Below are positions 16,313 to 24,031 of a DNA stretch of 64,000 bases, piece after piece. Numbering within the stretch: position 1 is the stretch's first letter; every line of letters begins with the position of its first letter. The translations under genes and the position numbers were made by a program. Origin of the DNA: Pedobacter sp. AK013 (lineage in GTDB: Bacteria > Bacteroidota > Bacteroidia > Sphingobacteriales > Sphingobacteriaceae); contig NZ_JACHCQ010000018.1 of assembly GCF_014205835.1 (NCBI RefSeq), positions 62,001 through 126,000 of the forward strand. Direction: 5' to 3'. The notes under the pieces are model-generated. The model saw nothing but the letters and a program-made list of their open reading frames with translations. It was not told the origin of the DNA and searched no databases.

Positions 16313-18502
16313 TTAACTCCGTCCCACAAATGCCTCTTTTACTAAACTCCAAAGCAGTTTTCTGACCTCTCTAAAATCATTTAGGTAATACTTTGCTTCC
16401 GAAATGTTATTGCCAACTTTTATAGTAAAAGCATCATCTGGTAATACCCTGAAAATGTCTTCGTCGGTATGGTCATCGCCTAGAGCCAAAATAAAATCTG
16501 GTTTCTTATCGTACAGCCAATTTAGGGCTGCTTTGCCTTTGTTAACCTCCATGTTTTTGAATTCAATTACTTTATTGCCCGGCATGAGTTGAAGACCTTT
16601 ATCTGCAGCTAAGATTTTCATATGACTGATAATTTCATTGGCTCTTAAATCGCCAAGTCCTTCTTCTGCCTTTCGGTAGTGCCAAACCAGTGAGTAACTT
16701 TTTTCTTCAATAAACGATCCCGGAGTGCGGTCTGTATAAGTTTCTAGTAATGTTTTTATTTCTTGTTTCCACTGGTCGGTTAAAAGTGGCAGGCTGTTCC
16801 ATTTATCTTCGAACGATTTTTGCCAGGCGCCGTGCTCCGCAATCAAATCTACCTTTAGGTGTCCGAACCACTTTTCGAGGGTTTCATTTCTTCTCCCACT
16901 AATAATTACCACTTTATTTGCTTTATCAAGTGTCAGGTTCTCAATTAAATCGTACAATTCTGCATCTGGCGAGGCGTCATCAATATTTCCGGTAAAATCT
17001 ACAAGGGTGCCATCATAATCTAAAAATAGTACCCTATCTTGTGTTTGTGTATATTTGGTTACGATCACTTCATTAATAGCATTTACTGCATGTTTTGTTA
17101 ATAACGATTTTTGAGAATCTTTCACTTCGTTTAATCTTAAAATAAAATTATTAACCCAATGTTTAACATTGAATTTTTCTACTATTGCACGCATGGCTTT
17201 CATGCGCAGTTTTTGTTCAGCCAATGGCATTTTAAGTGCAGTTACAATAGCTTCCATAATGTCTCCCAGATTATTTGGATTAACAATAATTGCATCAGTT
17301 AATTCCTTGGAAGCTCCGGCCATTTCACTTAAAATCAATACACCATCATTATTGTTCCGGCTGGCTACATATTCTTTACTTACCAAATTCATTCCATCGC
17401 GCATGGGGGTTACCAAACAAATATCAGCTGTAGAATAAAGCGCTGACAAAACTTCAATGGGGAAGGAACGATAAAAATAGTTTACTGGAATCCAGTTCAT
17501 CGAGCGGTACCTTGCATTTAGATTTCCAACAAACTGATCAATTTGATCTCTTAACTCGCTATATTTTGGTACGGTATCTCTTGAAGGAACAACAATCATG
17601 AAAAGCTCAATTTTGCCAATATATTCGGGATAGTGCTGGAGTAGTAGTTCTAAGGCTTTTAACCTTTCGAGTATGCCTTTGCTGTAGTCGAGCCGATCGA
17701 TAGATAAAATTACTTTCATATCTTCTTTGCCTGCTCTGAAATAGTTAATTTCTCTTTGAACGGCTTCAGTTGCGGTTAAATCTGAAAATTTATCATAATC
17801 AATTCCCATTGGAAAAGCCTCTACAACAATTTGCCTTTCGTTGCTGTTAAGTACATTTGATGATGAGTTTACCGGAAGCAAACGTGTTGCTGTACTAATA
17901 AAGTGGCGAACATCGTCAAAAGTATGGAACCCGATTAAATCAGCGCCTATAAGTCCATTTAATAGCTCTTCACGCCACGGGATCAATCTGAATATTTCGT
18001 ATGATGGAAAGGGGATATGCTGGAAAAAACCGATGGTGGCATTTGGGAGTTTTGCTCTTAAAATACCTGGTAAAAGGAGTAGTTGATAATCTTGAATCCA
18101 GATTTTATCCTTTCTGTCTAATACCTGCATAGCGCTTTTTGCGAATTTATCATTAACAGATTGGTAACAATCCCAATAACTCTGTTCGTAATGTGCGTAT
18201 GTAACCAGATAATGAAATACTGGCCATAATACTTCATTTGAAAAACCTTCGTAATATAAATTGATTTCGTTTTGAGTAAGGTAAACCGGGTAGAGGTTTA
18301 ATGCCGTAAGTTTTTGGGTAACTTCTTCCTGGCGCTCTTCCGGCACTTCGATTCCGGGCCAACCGATCCAGATGGAATTACCTGATTTATAAACGTCTCC
18401 CAGTCCGGTAGCCAGGCCGCCTTCGCTCGGAATAAATGTATATTCGTTGTTTTCTTCGATGATTTTAACGGGTAGTCTGTTCGATATTATAACTGTCTTC
18501 AT
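16313..18502 (-). CDS. Bifunctional trehalose-6-phosphate synthase/phosphatase
   Basis: The N-terminal GT20 domain (about residues 1-460) makes trehalose-6-phosphate from a nucleotide-glucose and glucose-6-phosphate. It shows ISNRLPVK, WIQDYQLLLLPGILR, LSIDRLDYSKGI and VTPMRDGMNLVSKEY. The C-terminal HAD phosphatase domain (about 490-729) shows LFLDYDGTLVDF, IISGRRNETLEKW and LGDDHTDEDIF, so it should remove the phosphate. OtsA-OtsB fusions of this length (about 730 aa) are normal in Bacteroidota. The ATG at 18502 starts MKTVIISNRLP. A GTG at 18523 would add seven residues and is less likely. The gene is the last on the minus strand after the kinase and regulator genes, but it has its own 84-bp gap. 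Confidence 0.93.
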   Translation of the reverse strand: MKTVIISNRLPVKIIEENNEYTFIPSEGGLATGLGDVYKSGNSIWIGWPGIEVPEERQEEVTQKLTALNLYPVYLTQNEINLYYEGFSNEVLWPVFHYLVTYAHYEQSYWDCYQSVNDKFAKSAMQVLDRKDKIWIQDYQLLLLPGILRAKLPNATIGFFQHIPFPSYEIFRLIPWREELLNGLIGADLIGFHTFDDVRHFISTATRLLPVNSSSNVLNSNERQIVVEAFPMGIDYDKFSDLTATEAVQREINYFRAGKEDMKVILSIDRLDYSKGILERLKALELLLQHYPEYIGKIELFMIVVPSRDTVPKYSELRDQIDQFVGNLNARYRSMNWIPVNYFYRSFPIEVLSALYSTADICLVTPMRDGMNLVSKEYVASRNNNDGVLILSEMAGASKELTDAIIVNPNNLGDIMEAIVTALKMPLAEQKLRMKAMRAIVEKFNVKHWVNNFILRLNEVKDSQKSLLTKHAVNAINEVIVTKYTQTQDRVLFLDYDGTLVDFTGNIDDASPDAELYDLIENLTLDKANKVVIISGRRNETLEKWFGHLKVDLIAEHGAWQKSFEDKWNSLPLLTDQWKQEIKTLLETYTDRTPGSFIEEKSYSLVWHYRKAEEGLGDLRANEIISHMKILAADKGLQLMPGNKVIEFKNMEVNKGKAALNWLYDKKPDFILALGDDHTDEDIFRVLPDDAFTIKVGNNISEAKYYLNDFREVRKLLWSLVKEAFVGRS

Positions 18503-18586
18503 GCTTGTATTTGATGTATCCACATCAATAAAAGCATATCAAACTGGTTTTGTTTGAATTTTTAGGTCAAAAAAACATTCAAATGA

Positions 18587-19939
18587 TTAAACGTAGTTAA
18601 ATACCAATGAAAAAGTTGTACCACTTTCGCGGGTAGAAATTACTTCGATACTGCCTCTGTGCATCTTCATAATGTTGCGGCTAATCGTTAATCCTATTCC
18701 CGATCCATTTTTTCTGGTGGTGTAAAATGGAACGAATATTTTTTCAAGGTCATTGGCATCGATACCTTTTCCGTTATCACTAACATCAATATACAGTTTC
18801 GTGTTTTCTAAGCGGTAATTTACCTTTATGTGTGGATATTCACTGTTTTCTACAGCATAAATACTATTGGTAATCAGGTTAATCAGTACTTGTTCAACTA
18901 ATTTTAAATCAAGTTGGACCGTAATTTTTGAAGAAGTTTGCTCTACATCCAGTACTACATTTTTAACTTTGGCAAATGGCTGCATCAATACCTTAATATG
19001 TTTCAGTATTTCACCAATGGTATGCGCTTCGAGGTTTGGTGTAGGCAGCTCTGCAATCAAACGATAGTCTTTTACGAAATCCAATAAACCCGATGATCGC
19101 CTTTGTATGGTTTGCAAAGCTGTTTTTAAATCCTCCATTTCATCCTCGGTAAGCATTTTTTTGTCTGTTACCATTTTGTTTATAGTGTCTGATAATGAGC
19201 TTATTGGTGTGATTGAATTTAAGATCTCATGAGAAATTACCCCAATTAATCTGTTCCACGCTTCCGTTTCTTTTTGCTCAATTTCATCCTTAATGTTTTG
19301 AAAACTGATAATGGTGTAATTATTTCCGTAAAGATTTAAAGGGATTACCTCTGTTGACAATTGAATCAGTTTATCCTGGATTTTTAACTCTAAAAATCTT
19401 TTCCCCCCTGTAGAAATCTGCTCTACCTCATTAGAAAAATTAGGCAGGTGTTCTTTTAACCGATGCCAATATTTATAAGCAGGAACACCTAAAAGATTAG
19501 ATGCTGCCTGGTTAAAAAATGCAATCTCTTCTTTTTCCTGCCCTGTATTATTCACCACAATTACACCTACTGGAACCTGTTCCAGAATAGTTTTTATCAG
19601 TTGAAACATGGCTTCCTGCTCTAATCGGATCTGCTTGTGAACCTGTAAAATATCACTAAACGATTCATATAACTCAGGAAAACTTCCTTTAGTTGCCTTA
19701 TTTTTAAAGTTTAAGGTATGATCTCTTGTTTTAACAGCTAAAATGAAACGGTTAATATCTGATCGAATCTGATTGATATAGTAATAGAGGGAAATAATAG
19801 CTCCCAATAAAATCAGTGCAATCCCCGCTATGGTAAACCAAAGCTGGGTATTTTTAATCAGGTAAAACAAGAGATAGCCTAGCAGATTAATAATCAGTAG
19901 GCGAAATATTAAACGGAAAGTAAAACGTTGATAGAACAT
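18587..19939 (-). CDS. NtrY-like membrane sensor histidine kinase
   Basis: The 450-aa protein has two transmembrane helices (about 11-28 and 34-55) with almost no periplasmic loop. A HAMP/PAS-like region (about 60-215) follows, then a HisKA domain with the phospho-acceptor H237 (GVISHEILNSITPIS), and a HATPase domain with N-box NLITNSIYAV, G1 DNGKGI, F-box VPFYTTRKNGSG and G2 GIGLTISRNIM. The small outside loop suggests sensing within the membrane. The gene lies 67 bp after the NtrC-type regulator on the same strand and probably phosphorylates it. The pair faces the adaptor/ABC cassette. Confidence 0.92.
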   Translation of the reverse strand: MFYQRFTFRLIFRLLIINLLGYLLFYLIKNTQLWFTIAGIALILLGAIISLYYYINQIRSDINRFILAVKTRDHTLNFKNKATKGSFPELYESFSDILQVHKQIRLEQEAMFQLIKTILEQVPVGVIVVNNTGQEKEEIAFFNQAASNLLGVPAYKYWHRLKEHLPNFSNEVEQISTGGKRFLELKIQDKLIQLSTEVIPLNLYGNNYTIISFQNIKDEIEQKETEAWNRLIGVISHEILNSITPISSLSDTINKMVTDKKMLTEDEMEDLKTALQTIQRRSSGLLDFVKDYRLIAELPTPNLEAHTIGEILKHIKVLMQPFAKVKNVVLDVEQTSSKITVQLDLKLVEQVLINLITNSIYAVENSEYPHIKVNYRLENTKLYIDVSDNGKGIDANDLEKIFVPFYTTRKNGSGIGLTISRNIMKMHRGSIEVISTRESGTTFSLVFNYV

Positions 19940-20006
19940 GTTTTTAAAACTGAAAGCTTAAAGGCGAAAGACTAAAGCGTTAAGCTTTGGTCTTTCAGCT
20001 TTCAGC
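19940..20006. repeat. Word-repeat spacer between regulator and kinase genes
   Basis: The spacer consists of CTGAAAGCTTAAAGGCGAAAG followed by its imperfect reverse complement GGTCTTTCAGCTTTCAGCTT. The transcript would form a long imperfect hairpin between the two cistrons, like the spacers of the permease array. Confidence 0.55.
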
Positions 20007-21377
20007 TTAGATTCCAAATTTCTCAATTCTTCTGTACAATGCAGCTCGAGTTAAACCAAGTTCTGCTGCGGCTTTTGATATATTTCCTTTGTGTTTATCA
20101 ATTGCTTTCTGCACCATCATTTTTTCCATATCCTCAAGTGCCATTTCATCTGGTATAGCGTTGTTCTGCGCATAACGCTGCGGACTTAACTGTAAATCTT
20201 CTTCGGTAATATCAGCTCCATCGCTCATAATAACGGCTCTTTCTAAAACGTGTTGTAACTCGCGTACATTGCCTGGCCATTTATACTGTAAAAGCGCTTC
20301 CTGGGCTTTAGCATTAAGCTTACGGATATCTTTATGATATTTTGAGCTAAAAACCTGCATAAAGTGAGTGGCCAAAAGTAAAATATCTGTTCCGCGTTTA
20401 CGTAAAGCTGGTAATAAAAGTTCAACGGTGTTAATGCGGAACAGTAAATCCTGTCTAAATGTATTTTTAGCGACCATTTCATTTAAGGGCATATTAGTGG
20501 CTGTTATTAAGCGAACATTCACCTTGCGCTCTTTACTTTCACCTAAACGGGTAACCGTACGGTTTTGCAAAACGCTTAAGAGTTTAGCTTGAAGCGGTAA
20601 AGTTAGATTTCCTATCTCGTCTAAAAATATTGTTCCGCCATCGGCCAGCTCAAAGCGGCCGGGTTTATCTTCTTTGGCATCGGTAAAAGCACCTTTAGCG
20701 TAACCGAATAATTCGCTTTCAAATAAATTTTCGTTTAACGAACCTAAATCGACATGCATAAAGACCTGGTTTTTCCTTTGTGAATTACCATGGATTTCAT
20801 AAGCGAAAACTTGTTTCCCCGTTCCGTTTTCGCCCAGAATAAGCACATTTGCATCAGTAGGAGCTACTTTTAAGAGTGTGTTTTGCAATTGCTTTATCTC
20901 ATCTGCCTGTCCAACAATATTTTCGAAACCTCGTATAAGGTCTTTTTGGAGCGATGAATGTATTTTTTCTAATTTCTTTACCTTTTTGGTCGATTCGCGG
21001 AGTTTAGATGCCGATGAGATAGTGGCAAACAGCTTTTCATTTTCCCAGGGTTTTAGAATAAAATCGGTTGCTCCTTTTTTAATCGCCTTTACCGCCAGTT
21101 CAACATTGCCAAAAGCTGTCATTAATATGACCACATAATCCTTATCGATCGATAAAATATGTTCTAACCAATAAAGACCTTCTCTGCCATCACTGGCGCC
21201 TTTTTGATAGTTCATATCCAGCAAAATGATATCAATTTCGTTTTTGCTCAATAAAACATTGATCTCCTTAGGAGATTTACAGGTAATTACCTGCTTTACC
21301 TGTTGTTTTAAAAACAAACGGGCACTAAGCAGGATATCATCGTCATCATCGATAATTAAAACTGTGGCGTCAAGCAT
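20007..21377 (-). CDS. NtrC-family sigma-54-dependent response regulator
   Basis: Domain order is: receiver (acidic pocket DDDDD 10-14, phospho-acceptor D54 in ILLDMN, conserved K109 in LKPW), then AAA+ (Walker A GENGTGKQ 182-189, Walker B FLDE 251-254, arginine-finger region FRQDLLFRIN), then a C-terminal Fis-type helix-turn-helix (NISKAAAELGLTRAALYRRI). The sigma-54 contact loop reads GAFTDA (229-234) instead of GAFTGA. The protein should bind an upstream enhancer and activate RNA polymerase with RpoN. It is divergent from the adaptor gene, and its likely binding sites lie in the shared 242-bp intergenic region. Confidence 0.93.
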   Translation of the reverse strand: MLDATVLIIDDDDDILLSARLFLKQQVKQVITCKSPKEINVLLSKNEIDIILLDMNYQKGASDGREGLYWLEHILSIDKDYVVILMTAFGNVELAVKAIKKGATDFILKPWENEKLFATISSASKLRESTKKVKKLEKIHSSLQKDLIRGFENIVGQADEIKQLQNTLLKVAPTDANVLILGENGTGKQVFAYEIHGNSQRKNQVFMHVDLGSLNENLFESELFGYAKGAFTDAKEDKPGRFELADGGTIFLDEIGNLTLPLQAKLLSVLQNRTVTRLGESKERKVNVRLITATNMPLNEMVAKNTFRQDLLFRINTVELLLPALRKRGTDILLLATHFMQVFSSKYHKDIRKLNAKAQEALLQYKWPGNVRELQHVLERAVIMSDGADITEEDLQLSPQRYAQNNAIPDEMALEDMEKMMVQKAIDKHKGNISKAAAELGLTRAALYRRIEKFGI

Positions 21378-21422
21378 AACCTTTCCCTATTAAAGTTAAT
21401 ATATATTTATTCTTTTTTGCTG

Positions 21423-21444
21423 TCCCTCTCCTTCAGGAGAGGGA
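21423..21444. repeat. Short GC-rich hairpin
   Basis: TCCCTCTCC (21423-21431) pairs with GGAGAGGGA (21436-21444) around TTCA. It lies about 45 bp upstream of the regulator start codon and could form in that leader. It resembles the dispersed CCCCTCTGGAAGAGGGG hairpin at 52847-52864. Confidence 0.5.
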
Positions 21445-21472
21445 TAAAGGGGTGAGGCAAAAATACCAAAAC

Positions 21473-21509
21473 TGTCCGCTCCCGCACACCAACTGTCCGA
21501 TAATGAACA
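21473..21509. promoter_or_regulatory. Candidate enhancer: two 16-bp interrupted palindromes
   Basis: TGTCCGCTCCCGCACA (21473-21488) and TGTCCGATAATGAACA (21494-21509) share TGTCCG at the left and an ACA end at the right. Each is a partial dyad, and their centres are 21 bp apart, two helical turns. They lie about 65-100 bp upstream of the candidate sigma-54 promoter, the usual position for NtrC-type activator sites. The binding protein is inferred to be the divergent regulator. Confidence 0.55.
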
Positions 21510-21572
21510 TGTAAAAAATAAATTAACTGTTAATTTGTTGATTATTAGTGTTTTAAATTTATTTCTTGCTTT

Positions 21573-21587
21573 TGGCGCAGGCTTGGT
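21573..21587 (+). promoter_or_regulatory. Candidate sigma-54 promoter of the adaptor/ABC operon
   Basis: TGGCGCAGGCTTGGT resembles the -24/-12 consensus TGGCACGnnnnTTGC. The -24 half matches well (TGGCrC); the -12 half is TTGGT-like, a weaker match. Transcription would start near 21599, about 20 bases before the ATG at 21620. The adjacent NtrC-type regulator and the upstream paired palindromes support the call. Confidence 0.5.
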
Positions 21588-21619
21588 TATTAGTGAAACC
21601 AAACAGTACAACCGAACAC

Positions 21620-22864
21620 ATGGATAAGAAAATAGAGAAAAAAAGATTTAGCACTAAAACCCTGTTAATTATGGGTGGAGCAATTGCTTTCATAGCAGTT
21701 GTAATTTATGGCTATACTTTATCCCTCAAAAAAGTTTACAGTGCAGATGCCGATAAATTAACCATCAGTAAAGTAGAATACGGCGATTTTGAAGATGTGG
21801 TACTATTAAATGCCAGTGTAGTTCCCTTAACTTCTGTAATTGTAAGTTCATCGGAAGGTGGAACGGTTGCCGAAATTTTTACTGAAAATGGTGCTTCTGT
21901 AGTAAAAGGTACCCCATTATTGCGGATAGCAAATTCGAACGCCATGTTGGGTTATACTTCGCAACAAACAGCCGCTACCGAGCAAATAAATCAATTACGT
22001 AAATCGAGATTAGATTTAGAACAGAACCAAAGAATCCTGAATCAGGATGTATTAGATGTAGAGAATAATTTGCGTACGGCAACCCGCCAATTTCGATTAG
22101 ATAGCTCGCTTTTTGCCAAAAAAGTAATTACGCTCCAGGAGTTTAACAAGTCGAATCAGGATTATGAATATTATCAAGGCAAATTGAAAATTGTACGTCA
22201 GGCCATTAAGCAGGAAAATCAAAGTCGGAAGATGCAACTGGCTCAAATCGATCAATCGATGGGGCAAATGAACGAAAGTTTAGAGATGATCCGCAAAAAT
22301 ATAGAAAATATGACCATCAAAGCTCCAGTATCTGGTAAACTTTCATCTTACGATCCTGTAATCGGTAAATCATATAATTCTAACGAAATGATTGGAAAGA
22401 TTGATGTGTTGCAGGGTTATAAACTTCAGGCAGGTGTTGACGAATATTATATTAACCGGGTAAAAGAAGGACAAACCGCTAACTGTGAGTTTAACGGTAA
22501 AACTTATAACTTAACGGTGAGTAAAGTGATACCTGAGGTTACAGCCGGCCAGTTTCAGGTAGAAATGGTTTTTAAAGGAGCTACGCCCGAAGGTTTACGC
22601 CGTGGATTATCGTTACAGACCAAACTAACCTTATCTGATAACAGCAAGTCGTTACTTTTGGCCCAAGGGCAGTTTTTCCAGAGCACAGGTGGCTCTTGGG
22701 TCTTTGTGGTAAACAATGGTAAAGCCACCAAGAAAAATGTTAAAATCGGGCGGAAAAATTATCTGTACTACGAAATACTGGATGGTTTGCAGAAAGGTGA
22801 TGAAGTAATTACCTCATCTTACGATCAGTTTAACCAGTACGACCAGGTGGAGATCAATAAATAG
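21620..22864 (+). CDS. HlyD/RND-type periplasmic adaptor (membrane fusion protein)
   Basis: The 414-aa protein has one N-terminal transmembrane helix (about 15-33). A lipoyl/barrel-sandwich segment (VVPLTSVIVSSSEGGTVAEI) and a long coiled-coil hairpin (about 105-215, with EQINQLRKSRLDLEQNQ and QMNESLEMIRKNIENM) follow, then beta-barrel and membrane-proximal domains. It should bridge the inner-membrane ABC permeases to an outer-membrane channel. No TolC-like gene is present here, so that partner must be encoded elsewhere. The ATG at 21620 is used; the upstream in-frame extension reads through the promoter region. Confidence 0.9.
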   Translation: MDKKIEKKRFSTKTLLIMGGAIAFIAVVIYGYTLSLKKVYSADADKLTISKVEYGDFEDVVLLNASVVPLTSVIVSSSEGGTVAEIFTENGASVVKGTPLLRIANSNAMLGYTSQQTAATEQINQLRKSRLDLEQNQRILNQDVLDVENNLRTATRQFRLDSSLFAKKVITLQEFNKSNQDYEYYQGKLKIVRQAIKQENQSRKMQLAQIDQSMGQMNESLEMIRKNIENMTIKAPVSGKLSSYDPVIGKSYNSNEMIGKIDVLQGYKLQAGVDEYYINRVKEGQTANCEFNGKTYNLTVSKVIPEVTAGQFQVEMVFKGATPEGLRRGLSLQTKLTLSDNSKSLLLAQGQFFQSTGGSWVFVVNNGKATKKNVKIGRKNYLYYEILDGLQKGDEVITSSYDQFNQYDQVEINK

Positions 22865-23114
22865 AGCGGACTGAGGAGAGCGTTAAATACAAATAAACAA
22901 TTACCAATGATCAATAAACTAAAATTAATCAATAACCATTTAGGAATTTGTGGTTTGGAACTTAGAATTTGAAATCATGCGGTACCAGTTAACGAATGAC
23001 TAATGAACCAAAATAACCAATAATATACTCTGGTCTTAATACTTGATACTCATTACTTGTACAAGTCTTGATACCTGATACTAAATACTTGATACTAGAA
23101 TAACACTTGATAAG
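22865..23114. repeat. Spacer with phrase repeats upstream of the first ABC ATPase gene
   Basis: The 250-bp gap holds no credible ORF. Its right half repeats CTTGATACTTGATAC-like words four or more times (23030-23105), closely matching the cysD-cysN spacer. The left half is AT-rich, with CCAATGATCAATAAAC-like words. Confidence 0.5.
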
Positions 23115-23813
23115 ATGATTAAAATAGAAAATCTGGAAAAAGTTTATAAGACCGAGGAAGTAGAAACTACGGCACTTAATGGCATTAACCTCCATGTTGC
23201 AGCAGGAGAATTTGTTTCTATCATGGGACCTTCGGGTTGCGGTAAATCTACTTTGTTAAACGTAATGGGTTTGCTGGATAAGCCTGAAAGTGGAAGCTAC
23301 AAATTTATAGATACGGAGCTTTTAACGCTTAACGATAGAGAACGTTCAAATTTCCGTAAAAGAAATATGGGATTTGTTTTTCAGAACTTTAACCTGATCG
23401 ACGAATTAACGGTCTTCGAAAACATTGAACTGCCCTTAATTTATAATAAGATTCCTGCCGGAGAACGTAAGAAACTAGTAAACGAAATCATCGAAAGGAT
23501 GAACATTGTAAACCGTAGCGGCCATTTTCCTCAACAGTTATCGGGCGGGCAGCAGCAACGTGTAGCGGTAGCAAGAGCTTTGGTTACCAAACCCAAACTG
23601 GTTCTGGCTGATGAGCCTACCGGAAATCTTGATAGCTCGCATGGTAATGAAGTAATGGAACTGCTCTGTGAGTTGAACGAAACCGGAACCACCATTGTAA
23701 TGGTTACCCACTCCAGTCATGATGCTAGTTTCTCTAACCGGATCATTAACCTGAAAGATGGTCATGTGATATCCGAGAAGATCAATAAAAGCAGAAATGA
23801 GGAGCTGATATAA
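23115..23813 (+). CDS. ABC transporter ATP-binding protein (MacB/LolD type)
   Basis: The 232-aa ATPase has Walker A GPSGCGKST, the Q-loop FVFQNFNLID, the signature LSGGQQQRVAVARAL, Walker B LVLADEPTGNLD and the switch His in VTHSSH, all intact. It belongs to the MacB/LolD branch that energises FtsX-like permeases by mechanotransmission and not by classical import. It follows the adaptor gene and precedes seven permease genes, so it probably serves several of them. Confidence 0.93.
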   Translation: MIKIENLEKVYKTEEVETTALNGINLHVAAGEFVSIMGPSGCGKSTLLNVMGLLDKPESGSYKFIDTELLTLNDRERSNFRKRNMGFVFQNFNLIDELTVFENIELPLIYNKIPAGERKKLVNEIIERMNIVNRSGHFPQQLSGGQQQRVAVARALVTKPKLVLADEPTGNLDSSHGNEVMELLCELNETGTTIVMVTHSSHDASFSNRIINLKDGHVISEKINKSRNEELI

Positions 23814-24031
23814 GGAAAGAAGGCTGAAGGCTTTAAGGTAGAAGGTCTAGTGGTATCACCTTTTAATCCTCCTAGCTTCAACCTCTAAAAAGATTTTAGT
23901 TTAGTTAATAATAAGTCTGCCCAAAAATCTTCCTGGATGGGAAGATTGGGTGCAGGCATAAGAAAGATAAAGGTTCAAAGCTACGGCATATGGTTGATGT
24001 GCCAAACCTTAAATCCTAAACCTCAAAAAAT
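23814..24031. other. Spacer between ABC ATPase and permease 1
   Basis: The 218-bp gap contains AAGGCTGAAGGCTTTAAGGTAG-like words on the left and complementary GCCAAACCTTAAATCCTAAA words on the right, giving a long imperfect dyad. No ORF is seen. Confidence 0.5.
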
